Shown: positions 11,587 through 24,065 of the stretch, one piece after another
Layout: the number at the start of each line of letters is the position of its first letter
Position numbering within the stretch: the stretch's first letter is position 1
Source: Mycteria americana
Lineage: Eukaryota > Chordata > Aves > Ciconiiformes > Ciconiidae
DNA: 64,000 bases
Direction of reading: 5' to 3'
NCBI RefSeq assembly: GCF_035582795.1
Contig: NC_134367.1
Location: 2,730,501-2,794,500 of the forward strand
The notes under the pieces: model-generated
Databases searched by the model: none
Told to the model about the DNA's origin: nothing
What the model saw: the letters and a program-made list of their open reading frames with translations, nothing else
Translations under genes and position numbers: made by a program

Positions 11587-13127
11587 ACAAACCTGCTCAG
11601 GTTGAGGTGTTTCCTAGTTCTGATCTATACACATTGACTTGTTTAAAGCAATTATATTAATTTGTTGTTGGCTTTTTTTTTCTCTTTTGCTATTCATAAA
11701 AAGTTATCTTTCCTATTCTCCTAATAGAGGGGAGCTTTATTTGCAGGGTCTGGCTCCAGGTTCCAATCAAGCCATAAGTAATAAATTTCATTAATTATTT
11801 GCTCTGTTTACACGGTTCTTCAGGGATATTTGAATTATTCTGTTTGTTTCATTGCCTAACATCAGACTGGTAAGTTTTCCATGTTTTCGTAACATTTGTG
11901 CTGTAGATCAGGTTTTGCCTTCGTTTGTGAGGATTTATCGTTGTCTTGCTGCTGTGAGCGCAGATGAAAGATTTCATATAGCTGAACATATTAGAGGAAA
12001 AATTGTTGTTAACTTAAGCCCACTGGTGACTACTGTGATAAGCTAGAAATTTTTGGTTCAGTAAATCATTAATTGGTGATTATCAGGAGCTGAAAGAGTA
12101 TGACGGGGAAAGAGTCACATTGTACTCACTTGGATCCTCCTTTTCTTTCTTTAAGTGTTTGCTGTTGGCCACTGCTAGGAAGAAAAAAAACCATACTTAA
12201 CTGTACAGATTTTAGGTCTGATTTGGATGTTATTTTGAGGAGAAATTGCAATGGTGTTTGCGAGTATGGACTGGCATGGGGTCAGTTAGACTCCCAAATC
12301 TTTCTGCTTTCAAGGTGCATAAGAACATGGACATGAGTTCATGAAGATTTTGAGTTCCCCTATGTGGTATAAAAGTTTTCCTTCACAATGAGATGCCGCT
12401 TGCAAAGAAGTAAAATGAAAGCGTCGTGCTGGCCTTCCCCCAGAGCAGCTGAGTCACCGAGATGTGGTGGTTGTACCAGGGTTTCTTAAGCAAACAGGTT
12501 TTATATTTCATATAGAGAAATCCAGCAAAATTGGTATAAGAGTTTTCAAAACTCAAAATCGCTGCCCCTAAAGCACTTAATGCAGGATGTTGTTTCCCTG
12601 TGTGTAATCCTAACTCAAACGCAAAGCTGGATTCACACCTTTCTCTGCAAATTACTAAGATTCAGTGTGAGATTTTGCCCATAGTACTGAGAGCTGTGGA
12701 CGTTTAGTAGGAGAAGATTTTTTTCCCCGTTTATCCCTGGAATTCTGCTCATTTTAGATAATGATTTTCTTACCAGAAGGTTTATGTTCCTCCTCCCACC
12801 CCAGCTACATCATTGTGCAGCCCTCATTCCCCCAGCGTTCATCAGCTTCTTTCAAGTTCAGTGGATAATTACCAGCAAATTCTAGGGTTTTTTTGTCAAA
12901 ATAAACTTTGCTCTTATTTTAGACAAGGCTTCCCACCCAAGTAGCTCTTGCACTCTTTGAAGTTATTTAACTTGATAATATTATGTTGATCAAAGTCTTA
13001 AGCTTGTAGGCAATAATCTTGAGTTTGGTGCAGCTTTTATCATTTGGCAGGAATCTTTGTTGGCAGGATTGGTCTTGAAAACTGTGTTAGATGTCAGTGA
13101 CCTAACGTGTTCATTAGACAACTGAAG

Positions 13128-13131
<4 letters not shown>

Positions 13132-13158
<27 letters not shown>
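13132..13158. repeat. (TG)n microsatellite
   Basis: About 13 uninterrupted TG units. Likely length-polymorphic. Confidence 0.97.
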
Positions 13159-16100
13159 TAGTAGCAGGAGTCAGGGTTGTATCGTGATCCCGGCTAATTT
13201 AATGGAGTTTTGTGGAGTCAGGCGTTTTCACTGTGATTTCTTGGAAGGGAAGGTTGATGGCCTGACCAATAAGTACCTTGCAGTTCCCAAGAAGAGTTGC
13301 AGAGACATTTCAAAATAAAACATTCCCCCCTCGGGCTTTTTTGTAGCTGGGATATTTACTCAGGATATTGAATCACTTATTGGCCAACAGGCATTTGGCA
13401 GGCTGAAAAGCATAGCCCTAAAACCTTCATTTTAGCGTCTATTACTGTTGTCTATTTTATGGGGTTTAAACTGTCCGACTAAAGATGTTGCACATTAATG
13501 AAAAAAAGAGGCATTCTAGAGATAGCAGCTATAAATTCCAATTTAAAATACACAAAAGTTATTTTTCTCCTTCGTGGGAAATGTGTTCTAACTAGAAAAG
13601 TGGACTTGGTTGTTTTGAGGACTGTCAAGAAGATGACAGCATTTTGATGTTGGTTTTTGTCCAACAAATAGAAATAAAATCAAATAAATTAAAGTAATCT
13701 CAGTGGCACCAGTGAAACAGAGACGTGGGGAGAAAAATTCAAACATCTAAGGGAGTTGTTCATCGCTAACCCTGGCCTTAGGTTTTGTCACTTAAAAGTA
13801 GCTTAGAATTGTTTGCTTGTGTTTTCACGTCGGCATCCATTGAACGTAGGTGATGCTGTAGCTAAGATGGTATTGGCAGAATTACAATAATCAGTACAAA
13901 CTACTCTCTGTTTTTGTTAAGGTTCTTCTGTCACGCTCTCTTTATGAAAATCCGTATCATACTTTAGCTTGAGCTTGCTGGAAGAAGTAAACAAATACAT
14001 TTTGCTCTTTCAAGATACCGAGATATACTCTGTGATGCCTGCAACGTGCTTATCAGTGTAGCATCCAGGCGATAATATTGACAGCTTATGTCACGGAGAT
14101 AGAAAAGGATTTACCATTTTGAGTGCGGGGGAAAAATTCATGAAACCTCTTTTAAATGCCCTTTTTAATCAGGCTGATCAAGGAAACTAACTAATTGCTT
14201 TGATTGCTGCAATGTTGTGCTCTTCCCTCTTCTTTCCAGTAAGTTTCGGAGTGCTCTGGCCAACGGCTTAAGCACGAGTGAACTAAAACCATTGAACTGG
14301 AGTGAACTGCGTAATGGGCCTTTGATGTTTCTGTATGTACAGTGCATCTCTCACTCAGATGGCTTGGCAGAAGGCTCTCTCTGCCATTTATTCCCTCTCT
14401 TCCCTCCGCTGTTCAATGGAAGCGGGTGTATTCTGCTGATCAAAACATCTAGCACACTTCTGCTAAATCCTTTCAAACTGCAGCCAGGGTAATTGGGATG
14501 GGTAGGATAAATGCATAAGAGTATGGCAGTAAAAGTGATGGCAGTTCTTTTGAATGACTGGGTGTCCTCCTGACATGTAATTAGCTGCTTTAGAAAGATG
14601 TGAATTGGCATGGTCATAATTAAAAGGATTTCTGTCTTTTCTGTGATTGAAAACAGAAGATCTTCCGCCCCCTAATTCTCTGTAATACCAGTGTTATTAG
14701 TGACACTTGGAACACAGCTACTTCGTAAACTTAAATAATGACCTGTTCCTAATGGTAACTTACAACAGCAGGGACTGAAACCAAGTTTAGTTTTCTATGC
14801 AAAGCTGCTTCTCTTCCTTTTATGTTGTCCCCCCCCGCCATGTATGTATTGCTTCTCAGTAAGTTTTAGAAACAAAATGGACATTTAGCATGATTACAGA
14901 TTACCCAGGGTTCTGGTTTAGCTCTTCTTGATTTGTCACTCGGTTGTAGTGTTGAGGAAGATTAGCCTTGGTCCAGGACTCACTGAATTACTCGCCCTGT
15001 GTTTTCACCCTGCCCGCAGGTAGAAGGTACCGATTGCACTGTTGTCCTCCCGTTCCTGAAGCAGGGAATGTAGCTAGCTCTTCTGTGCCCCTCCAAGTTC
15101 TCTTTCGTAGCGTCTCGGTTTGGAAGCCTTATCAGCAGTTGTTGTCAAGTATATAACTGTATTGTCCTCGAGCTGTCTGCTGTCTCCTGTTGCAGTTAGC
15201 ATGGTGTAGTGTTATGAGCTAACTCACCTTTTTCTTAAGAAATCTCAAAATAGCCTGCAACTGGATAGTTGGCTGGACGGTATGCTTGCCATTCATGACA
15301 GGAGAGGATATATGGTGGTGACCTGAAACAACAGCGTAATCTTTCTCTGATAGGTTGCTAGATTCTGAAAAAGCATCTGTCATAGGGTGTTATGTGCCTT
15401 TTATTCTGTGGTTTTGTGTGAAATGTTATCTCTTGACCAGTCTTGAGCACTGCAGAGCCTGTGCTCCATTTTTGCCCTTAAGCTTCTTGACCATATTTTT
15501 CCATAGTACCGTTCTCTTGCTGTAGTTACTTATCAGGCAGGTTTGCGGAGTTTTTTGGTATGCAAAGATGCGTATAGAGACTCTTAGTCAAATTTAGAAA
15601 AGTTAGCAGGTTCCTAACTCCAACAGATTTGGAAAAGAAGTTAGGAACTTAACTTCCTTAGGCTTTTATTTAAAATCCTCCAGTTACTTTTCAGCTTCTT
15701 TGTACTGAACTACTTGTGTAAATCTCATCCAATGTCACTGTGGTTCAGAACAGACCTGTGGGTCTTGGGTACTTCAGTTCTTCCAGCGCGGTTACCACTG
15801 GTGGTACTACACTCACAGTAGCAATGGTAGCAGCTTCTTTTCTAGGACATACATTTTTAGACGTTAACTTGCTGCTGTCACTGGCCTCAATTCAGCTTCC
15901 TCTCCTCCTCTCCCCAACTCTTCTCCTTAACTAATTAAAGTCTTCCATGTTATGGCAAGATGGCATATGTAGCTTAAATAACCCACCTCTATAATTAAGA
16001 GGTTGACTTTAGCCTTCTGAGATATATTTTACATCATTTGAGATTTAAAAATACATTTTACTTACAAAGTTTATCTGTCAAATTGCTCAAGGAGGGCAAA

Positions 16101-17321
16101 GAGATAATGAAAGTAAATTATTAATTAATATTTCTCACTCAGTATATTCCATTAAGAATATTAAGCATATATTCCATTCCTCAAAGCACGTTTGACTTTG
16201 GATTTTTTTTTTATTTTTTTTTTTTAAAGTCTGCCTGCTGATGAAGTTGCTGCTATCTCTCTTTGACAGTACTGAAAATATCCTTCAGGAACTAACCAGA
16301 GCCAGGAACTCAGAGTTATCAACTCACTGACCGGTCTTTCCTATACCAGAGTGCAAGCCATTTCATTTATGCATTGTGGCAAGTGAGCAGATCTTTTCCA
16401 GACCAAAATGACATAGACTGTCCCTTGACACCTTCAAGCTCTTCTTCTGTTCAAAAGGTTTGATATAATTTTGGAGTGGAAGGTAGCAGCAGGAGCATCT
16501 CGCCTTTCTGCGTATTGGATCAAGTGGTCTGAGTTGAGGTGGAGCTACATTGGAGACAAAATGGCAAAAGAGGAAATTCGATGTGTTGCTGAGCGTATTG
16601 CACAAAATGTCTAACTGCTGCTTGAGAAGGGTGAACATCTTGGATGCTTTATTAATGAGATAGTTGAAGCAGTTTATTAAGTGTTCTGGAATCTCCAGCG
16701 TATGTTTCTTTGTGGCAGCGTGTCTTCATGGCACACCATATAGCATTATAAAGTTTGTTTAGGAGTTTTTATTGGAATTTGAGACATGCTTTTGTTTGCT
16801 TTGTTGCAGAGGTAGTTGCCTATCAGTTTAGCTAAACATTTACATCTTGGCACACAGCTGCTCATTGGGCAGTAACAGTTTCGTTCTGCAACTCTTCCTT
16901 CCTTTAGAGCTCTTTAAGTCACAGTCCTCTTTCTCCAGGTGCTTGGAGAAAATAAATACTATTGAGATGAGGGAACAGATCCGCTCATTTGCAGAGCTTA
17001 TCAGAGTTAACATCAGTCGAGAATCTGCCCCTAGATTTCAACGATACTCACTTATTAATGCTGGGATTTGTAGCAGAGCAAGAACACAACAGTCCTGAAG
17101 TTGCATTGCCAGTAATTCAGTTAAGTGAAGTAGGCTTGAAAATTAGGCATCTGGTTAGGAGTAAAGAGTCAATGAAGTATCCGTGGACATTAAGAAGGTA
17201 TCTGTAAATGTGTTGAGGGAAAAAAAAATATTATTGCATGTACGTTTATAAATCCATTGGATACAAATGGTAAAATTTGTAAAGCATTACGTGGAAAAGA
17301 CAGACACTTTCAATTAGGGGA

Positions 17322-17343
17322 TTTTTTTTTTTTTTTTTTTTTT
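17322..17343. repeat. Poly(T) run, 22 nt
   Basis: A perfect run of 22 T lies just before an old CR1-like fragment. Confidence 0.95.
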
Positions 17344-17359
17344 GCATTTGGAAGGGCAG

Positions 17360-17500
17360 GATGGTTCGTTCATCCCGTTGGATGAAGTAGACAGAATAGG
17401 GAATTTGCATCAGGATTGTGGGAGGCCATCTAATATTCAGGGTCTCCTTGTAGGTGATAGACTGGTCCCTTCTGGCCTTAATTGTAAAACTATGATTCCA
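17360..17500 (+). mobile_element. Old CR1-like 3' end
   Basis: The sequence ends in 'gactggtcccttctggccttaattg' and 'aaactatgattcc', a diverged version of the CR1 3' terminus. The body upstream is only weakly CR1-like, so the left border is approximate. Confidence 0.55.
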
Positions 17501-20500
17501 AAGAGGTAGACTTGTCTTTTACTCTTACTGTTATAACCTGTTCATAGTATTTAATAATTTATAGAGGTTTGAGTACTAGAGGGGTTCTCTGCAGTAAGAA
17601 CTTCTTTTAAAAAAGTATGACTTTCCATCGGAGAACATATTGTGCCTTATGTCTCTAAACCACGTGAAGTTCCGGTTATGTATGATAAATATCTTTTTAC
17701 ACTTTGTACTTCTGCCATAATGGGAATCAAACAAATGTAGTTTTGATAACAGGTGGTTTCTGTATGCTGCCGTATTCCTTGGATCTGCTCCAGTACCTTA
17801 CAGGTTCAGTCTATCTATTCTACTGACACAGCGATGCATACTTTCTCATACCAGTCAGTGTTGAGCAGCTAAAGTAGCTCTGGAACAGCGTTATTCTGTT
17901 CAGCTGTTATTTTTGCTTCTTATTTGAAAAGAAACAAAAAACCACTAACCAAAAGCCCAGGTCAGTCTGAATTTCTAATTCTAAATTCTTTGTTCCTATC
18001 CATTACCTTAGACATTCGGGTACATGAATTCCAGTTGTTAAGGGTACCTTGCAATGTTTTTTACAGCTGCCCAAGAACGTTCGACATGAAAACCTTTCAA
18101 CATGAAAAAAATTTGAGCAGTCATGACCATTTCCTCTAGCTGCAGTGCCTCAAGCAACTGTTTTTTACAAATACTTTCATCAGTTGCCAGAGTGCTTCAA
18201 AAAATATCACAGCCACCAGAAGTCCTCTTGCTAAACTGATGTCTCCTCTTATTTCCTACACTGAGCCTGTATTTCCTTGAAGGAATTCCAGACGCGTGTT
18301 TTGAGCTATACCTCCTCCAAGTGCTCTGAGCCATTCACTTTCCTCAGAAGTTGATTCTTGTTGGTACCGAATTTGTCACGCGTTCTTTTCCCAAACTTCA
18401 GTTCTTCTCATAGAGGTAATTTCTTTTATCTTTCATCCAAACTCCTTCACACCCCGGTAATCCTATTTTACCTGGTTTACTGGTGGTTTTCTCTTACTGA
18501 AGTGCTCTGATCTGAACCTGTTGTTCTTACGGTCTCTAAATAAAGGATATGTATTATTTCCATCCTAATAAAAAGCAATCCGGTGTAGTGCTGAAGCTTA
18601 GATTTGGTCCAGTCTTATGAAATCTTCCGAGCTTTCCGCTAGCCAAAAGACCTCGGGTTTTTCCAGCATGGTTAGTTAGCAGCCCTCCTCCCTTCCCTCG
18701 TTTCAGTTTTGACGCTTAGATTAGACAATCAGGGAAAGAGTAACTTCTAAGTATAATCTTTTTTTTTTTTGTATTACTACTTGGACTATCTTTTTTTTAC
18801 TGGGAAGACTGGTACTGGGCTGTGCACTTCAGCAGATACTCAGCAAAGTTCTAGCAAATTGCTTGCAAACGTAAAGGTATATCACAGATACGGCAGTGCT
18901 TCTGAACAGACTAATTTGAGGTGTCTTGCACACAACCGTAGCGCTCAGGTTTATTTGTTCTGTTTAGTTCTTTGTGCTGTTCGTTGTTTGCTGCCTCTCC
19001 CACTCCCGTTAGGACTCACTTGTTGCGCTCTGTGCCCTTTCTCCCCTTTCGCAGTCTGCGGTGACTTCTGCCATTTTCATTTTGTTCTTCCCTGCTTTCT
19101 CTTGTTTCTCCTCCTTCTCTCTTTCCTGTACAGGCACTTTATTACCTTCACAATTTCAAGCAGCGTATTTATGGTTAGACGTTTTTTAACTCCCTTAATA
19201 CTACTTTAGTCCAAGTCAAGAGACGTTCGCCTTTCCTTTTGCCTATTACACGGTGCTGTATCAATTGCTTACTTGAAGTCTAGATATATATTGTCCACAG
19301 CGAATATATACATGAAACATTTTGTCTACTCTGACCATTAAAAAAAAAGTTAGCTTATAAATTCAGCCAATTTACAGCAGATCCTTCACTTGCAACCTCT
19401 TGTGTGAAATAAGGTAGTTCCAAGGTGTTGGACCATGGTTAACAGAGAGGGACAAGGTAGTAGCATTTTTTTTTTCTTTCATTTTATTTTGTCTTGCTTG
19501 CAGTTAGTGTTGGAAGCTGTCTTAATTGGTGCAGTTGTTTTTTCTTGGTTAGCATGCTGTTGCCTGCTTTATTAATGTGAGGGTTCGGGACAGGATGCGT
19601 GGATTTGCATAGTTTTACTGTGTACTGGCTCCCCTTGTCACTTCATTCACCCAGCGTTTGGGATCACTTTTTGCAGCCAGAGTAGCTTTTTATTATTTTT
19701 TTTAAGTTGTTTTAGATTTGAAGATGACTGGAAAAACTTGGAATTACTTTTCCAAATAGATAATGATAATGAAAACAGAGGTTGGATTTTGATGTTCCCA
19801 TCTTTCAGTATTATCCAGTGAATTTTCTCTTTCTCTTTCGGCTTCTGCGTAAATTTAGATGTCATCTTGAGACTTGTGCTGAACTGAAGCTTGTGACTTG
19901 TTTCTAGTTGCTCTGGGGTCGGAGCCCTGTTTGTTCTTTCGAGACGGACAGATTTTCCATTTCAGCACCCGCTGCAATACAAACTGAAAAGCAAACACCC
20001 TTTTGCCTTGCTTTTGGCTCTAGCCGTACCGTTAGTAATGTCTTTCCAAATCTCGTCAACAGCCGACCCTCCTTACTTTGCTGCCAGAGTTGTTCTTGAG
20101 GGTTACGGGCAGCACTTCTCTCACCAGTGCAAACGCTCGGCACGCTGCTGCTGGCTTAAACTGGGAGAGCACCGTGTCTCTTTGGAAGTCAGATGTCAGA
20201 TCCGATATGATAAAGCGATATCATCGTGCCGCAGAACCACCGTAAGACAGGCTTTTACCTTAAAGATAATACAGGAATAACAAATTTAAACTAGATTTAG
20301 TTCAATAGCCGTTCTATCAAAGGGTGACAAATAAAAGTCAGTTGTGTCCACGGGGAGCACTATTTTCTTGACAGATCGCCTTGGCTGTCTCCCTCTTGGT
20401 CTTTATGATCTTCCCAAGGCTGATGAAAGCCCGGGAAGTGTGAAATATGTGCAGTACTTTTTTAATTTTATTTTTTTTTCTTAGTGTCAATTTAAAAAGT

Positions 20501-22130
20501 GCCTAAGTGAGTAACAGGACTCCAGAGTGAGCTGGAGGAATAGGATTAGACCTCATTTCCCTCTTAAGAAAAGAGCCCTCCCTGCAGTCCCTCCGCACGT
20601 ACGACTCCAGACGAGCGGTGGGAGTCCGGAGCCCTGCAGAATCCGGCTGGAAAGAAATCCCTGCTCCTTCCTCATGCTGCCCCCCTCGGTTTTCAATCTG
20701 TTGGTGGGGATCTTCTTAACGAATCTCATTTCTCAGCCAAACCTTAGCAATCTGCGATTTGGGGTGGATGGTAAAGAGGGGGAAGCTTGAACGGAATTTG
20801 GTCGGAAACTGCCTCTTGGATTGCAGATACAAATAGCTTCGTGCATGAAACGTGCACCTCCGGATAACCACACGTCTGAGACTCTGGATAGAAAAAGCTA
20901 ATATGCATATTTAATCACCCCTTTTTGGAATCACAGAGGCAGTTTCTTCCTATATTCTTAATTATTTCTAGGCTTATAATAGTGGCACCTGCTAAACATT
21001 TTGTCAGAATAATTGTAACTATTGGCAGGTGGTTATAATTTTGTAAACGTACATGAGAATTTTATGTGGGTTTAAAAAAAAAAAGATATCAATGGTAGTT
21101 TAAAAAATTGCGTTAAAGGAGAATTTCTTCTGACCATAGTAAAAGGAAATAACAGAACACTATTAAGATGTATTAGTACCACTTAAGGATTCCGAAAATG
21201 AAAGCAATCCATATGTAGATGTTTTATTTTTCATTAGTAACAAAATGTTGTTTTCACTCTGACAACTTAATAACATATGAGTTGGGAAAGCCTAGGAAAT
21301 TACTGTTGGCAAGAAAAGCTATAAGGACTTCTCTTTTGCCGAGAACAGAAAATTAGCTTGTAGGATGTTGATGGGTGTTGATATAAGCAATGATCAAACG
21401 GGAATCTATTGCTGGGGTATTAATGAAAATAAAGTATTTGTGGAGCCTATAATACACACGGACCGTTCGACGTTGCACCGTCGCCCTGCTCTAGAGATGC
21501 CTTTTTTAACAGTGATTTTTTTTTTTTCCCCCCTAAACCAAGTGATTGTCAGTAACAGTGGTTGTAATTGAAAAACGATTAATGTAGTAGTGAGTGTTGC
21601 AAACCTAGAAGTGAAAAGACAGTGGAACGCTATCAGAGGCACAAAAAACCGAAGCAAAACCCCCAAACGAAACCCCTAGCAGAGCGCCGGGGAGTCGCGG
21701 TTTTCACGTCAAGATTTTGTGCGTCTTAGTTTTGTCCCGCTGTCACGTTGACTCGGGGCGGGGGGTGTCGTATCAACCTTGCATCTCCGGTAAGGGCAAG
21801 CGAGCGTGGCTGTAGTGGTAGCACTGTGTGTGTTGGAGGGCTGGCAGTCGCCTGCGGTTACTTCATGTGTCAACCAAACGCATCAATAAAATAGGATGAG
21901 CTGTGTCCCATCTCTGCTGGTCACCGTAGCTCACCAGCGGGTTCTTGCGTGTCTGTACCTTCCTCTGTCAGCATCTTCCGCTCGCGTATTTGTTTCTCCC
22001 GCCATGTGCCCCGACGAAAATGGCACCTGTGTCTCATCTGCTGTAGGTGTTCTGCCTACCTCAAGAGGTAAACATGGTATCCTAGAGTCGTATGTTCACA
22101 GTCTGTTCTTCTTTTTTACATGAGCACTAG

Positions 22131-22151
22131 CGCGCGCACACACACACACAC
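22131..22151. repeat. Alternating purine-pyrimidine tract (CG)3(CA)n
   Basis: Twenty-one bases of strict alternation, CGCGCG followed by CA repeats. Such a tract has left-handed DNA potential. It is also a simple microsatellite. Confidence 0.9.
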
Positions 22152-23544
22152 TGGAATGTATATTCTCCTCCCCCCCACCCCCAAATAACCTCTTGACCTG
22201 ATCCTTGCTGTAGCCACCACCAACTCCTCTTGCAAATTGGATGCTGCTTTAAATGTGAAAACAAATGTTCAAGAAGCTATAAAACCTGAATGAAAGCTAA
22301 AGCTGAATTTATAAAGCCTTGTTGCATATGAGCCAAAAGTGCAAAAAGCTCTATATAATGAACTAACCTGCCACTCATATAAATATAAATATATATAAAT
22401 ATATTAAAATCAGACTGTTCTACAAAATTGTGTATTTGTATTTTTGTGTACGTACAATTTTCTGCTAAGCAGAAGGAGGATGTAGTATAGGATGATGTGA
22501 GAAAAGATTTTGTTTAATCATATTTCTTTGTTACTTATTTTTGTTAACATCCAGATGCCTGTCTTTGTCTTATGTGTATGACACTGTTCGAAAGGTGCAG
22601 TATCTCTCTCCCGCCCGCGCATTAAACCTCTTCCACCGTGAAAGAGTCGGGTGATGCCACGCATCATCACCAAACCCCGCGAATACGCCTAGGTCTTGAC
22701 CGTAACAAGGGCTGCTCGTTCAGCTTCAAGACTATGTATTTCACGCTGGCATTTAATGGGCGCGTTGTGTCGTTGCTCCGAATAGTAATGTCAAATATTC
22801 ATGCGCTGGTCGATTGCTTTTCACCATCCACGGTCTGTAGTACCTTTGCTACTGGTGCTGAGCCTGAATCTTTGGGGCGGGGGTGGGAATGAAGTAGCGT
22901 AGATTGGGAGAGAGGATGGACAGATCCTTGGGTTAAAGTTCCTTATGGAAGAAAAGCAGCCAGGGAAGCTGTACTGTCTGTCACAGGGGAGCGAATCTCA
23001 GGTAACACCACCACGGAAGAAGATGGAGGAAGGTGCCCCGGGCAGCTCGTCTTCCCCACAGCTGTCTGCACGCTGCCAAAGTGTACTTTTGCTTTCAGGA
23101 AGGCAAGTTGGCAAGGTCATCGGTTGTAACTTCCCCTGTGCCGCTTCAGACGCGTCCTTCCATCCCCGGAGTTGCACGTGAGCCGTGGGCATCTCTAGTG
23201 GCTTTATGACAGCTTGGTCCATTGCTGTAAGAACGCTTGCAGCAGCCTTATTTGATGAGGTCCGTCTTCTCATGGCTTGATGCCCTTGCAGTAAAGATAC
23301 TGATTTTTAAGAAGAATATTCTAAAATCTTCTCCAAATCACTACATTTATCTGCAAGGTGCCGAGTGGGTCTGCTCCATCATTTGCCGCAAGGAGAAAAG
23401 CAACGGTTTTTCTCCCTTGGCGCACTTGGGAAGCGTTGGTCACACATTAGAGCGGAGAACTACCCAGGGAAAGAGGGGGGTCGAAGGGGAACTAGCTAAA
23501 ACGGGACGGAGCGGATAAACTAATGCAAAGCTTTGGGCACGAGG

Positions 23545-23690
23545 TGATGGAGGTTCACCTTCCAGTCCCACCGCAAACTTGCTGCAGAGCCTTGAGGCAA
23601 ACCGGTCCTGTCTGCGTGCTTCAGTGTTCCCGTCTCCGAAATGCAGGTGAGGGTTAGTATCTGTCACATCTTCCTCAGGCGGCAGGTACT
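23545..23690 (+). mobile_element. MIR-like SINE remnant, forward orientation
   Basis: Motif order again follows MIR: 'ttccagtcccaccgcaaacttgctg' near 23560, 'gagccttgaggcaaaccgg' near 23587, 'gcttcagtgttcccgtctccgaaatgcagg' near 23618 and 'gagggttagtatctg' near 23648. It is heavily diverged, with CpG-containing substitutions. Confidence 0.5.
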
Positions 23691-24038
23691 GCGGAAGTAC
23701 GGAGGAGCAACTTCTTCCCTTGTGTCCTTTGCTCTCTTTCTTTATTTTCTTTTAAATTTAATTTCTAACATTGTTTGAGCTGAATTTTGGCCCAGGGAGA
23801 GCGATACTGCATCTTTACATGTAGGGCTCATATTTATAACAATGTGTAATGACTGTAGCAAAAGTCCTTGTTTCTATATGTGAATGGACAGAGAAACAAG
23901 TGCTCTATTGTATTGATTAAAATAGTTAAAATGAGTCCTGTATCATTGTATCTCCTATTCTGGATTAGTGCCTTTTGGACAGTAGACTGTTCTGTAATTA
24001 AAATGTAGTATAACTGCTTTTTTGTACAGTTTTGTTTT

Positions 24039-24065
24039 AATAAAACTTTTTTTTAATTTGTGTTT
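24039..24065 (+). terminator. Strong poly(A) signal with GT-rich downstream element
   Basis: AATAAA at 24039-24044 is followed within 10-25 nt by T-rich and GT-rich sequence ('ttttttttaatttgtgttt'), the standard metazoan cleavage arrangement. Several hundred bases upstream are unique and AT-rich. Candidate distal 3' end for HMBOX1 or for another + strand transcript. Confidence 0.6.

Larger units (their letters stand above)
7421..24065 (+). other. Long noncoding stretch downstream of HMBOX1 (possible extended 3'UTR or separate noncoding transcript)
   Basis: I find no recognisable protein gene in this 16.6-kb stretch; open frames are short and without domains. It holds two + strand CR1 fragments, a tRNA-like SINE remnant, a MIR-like remnant, a TG microsatellite and many AATAAA hexamers. 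The last 350 bases (about 23,730-24,065) are AT-rich, lack repeats and end in a strong poly(A) signal, which looks like a 3'UTR end on the + strand. Whether transcription from HMBOX1 reaches it is an inference. Confidence 0.5.

Noticed and set aside
18769-19209. 146-codon + strand open frame with Leu/Phe/Cys-rich end
   Set aside because: The hydrophobic run comes from a pyrimidine-rich (CTT/TCC) stretch. No start context or domain supports a gene.
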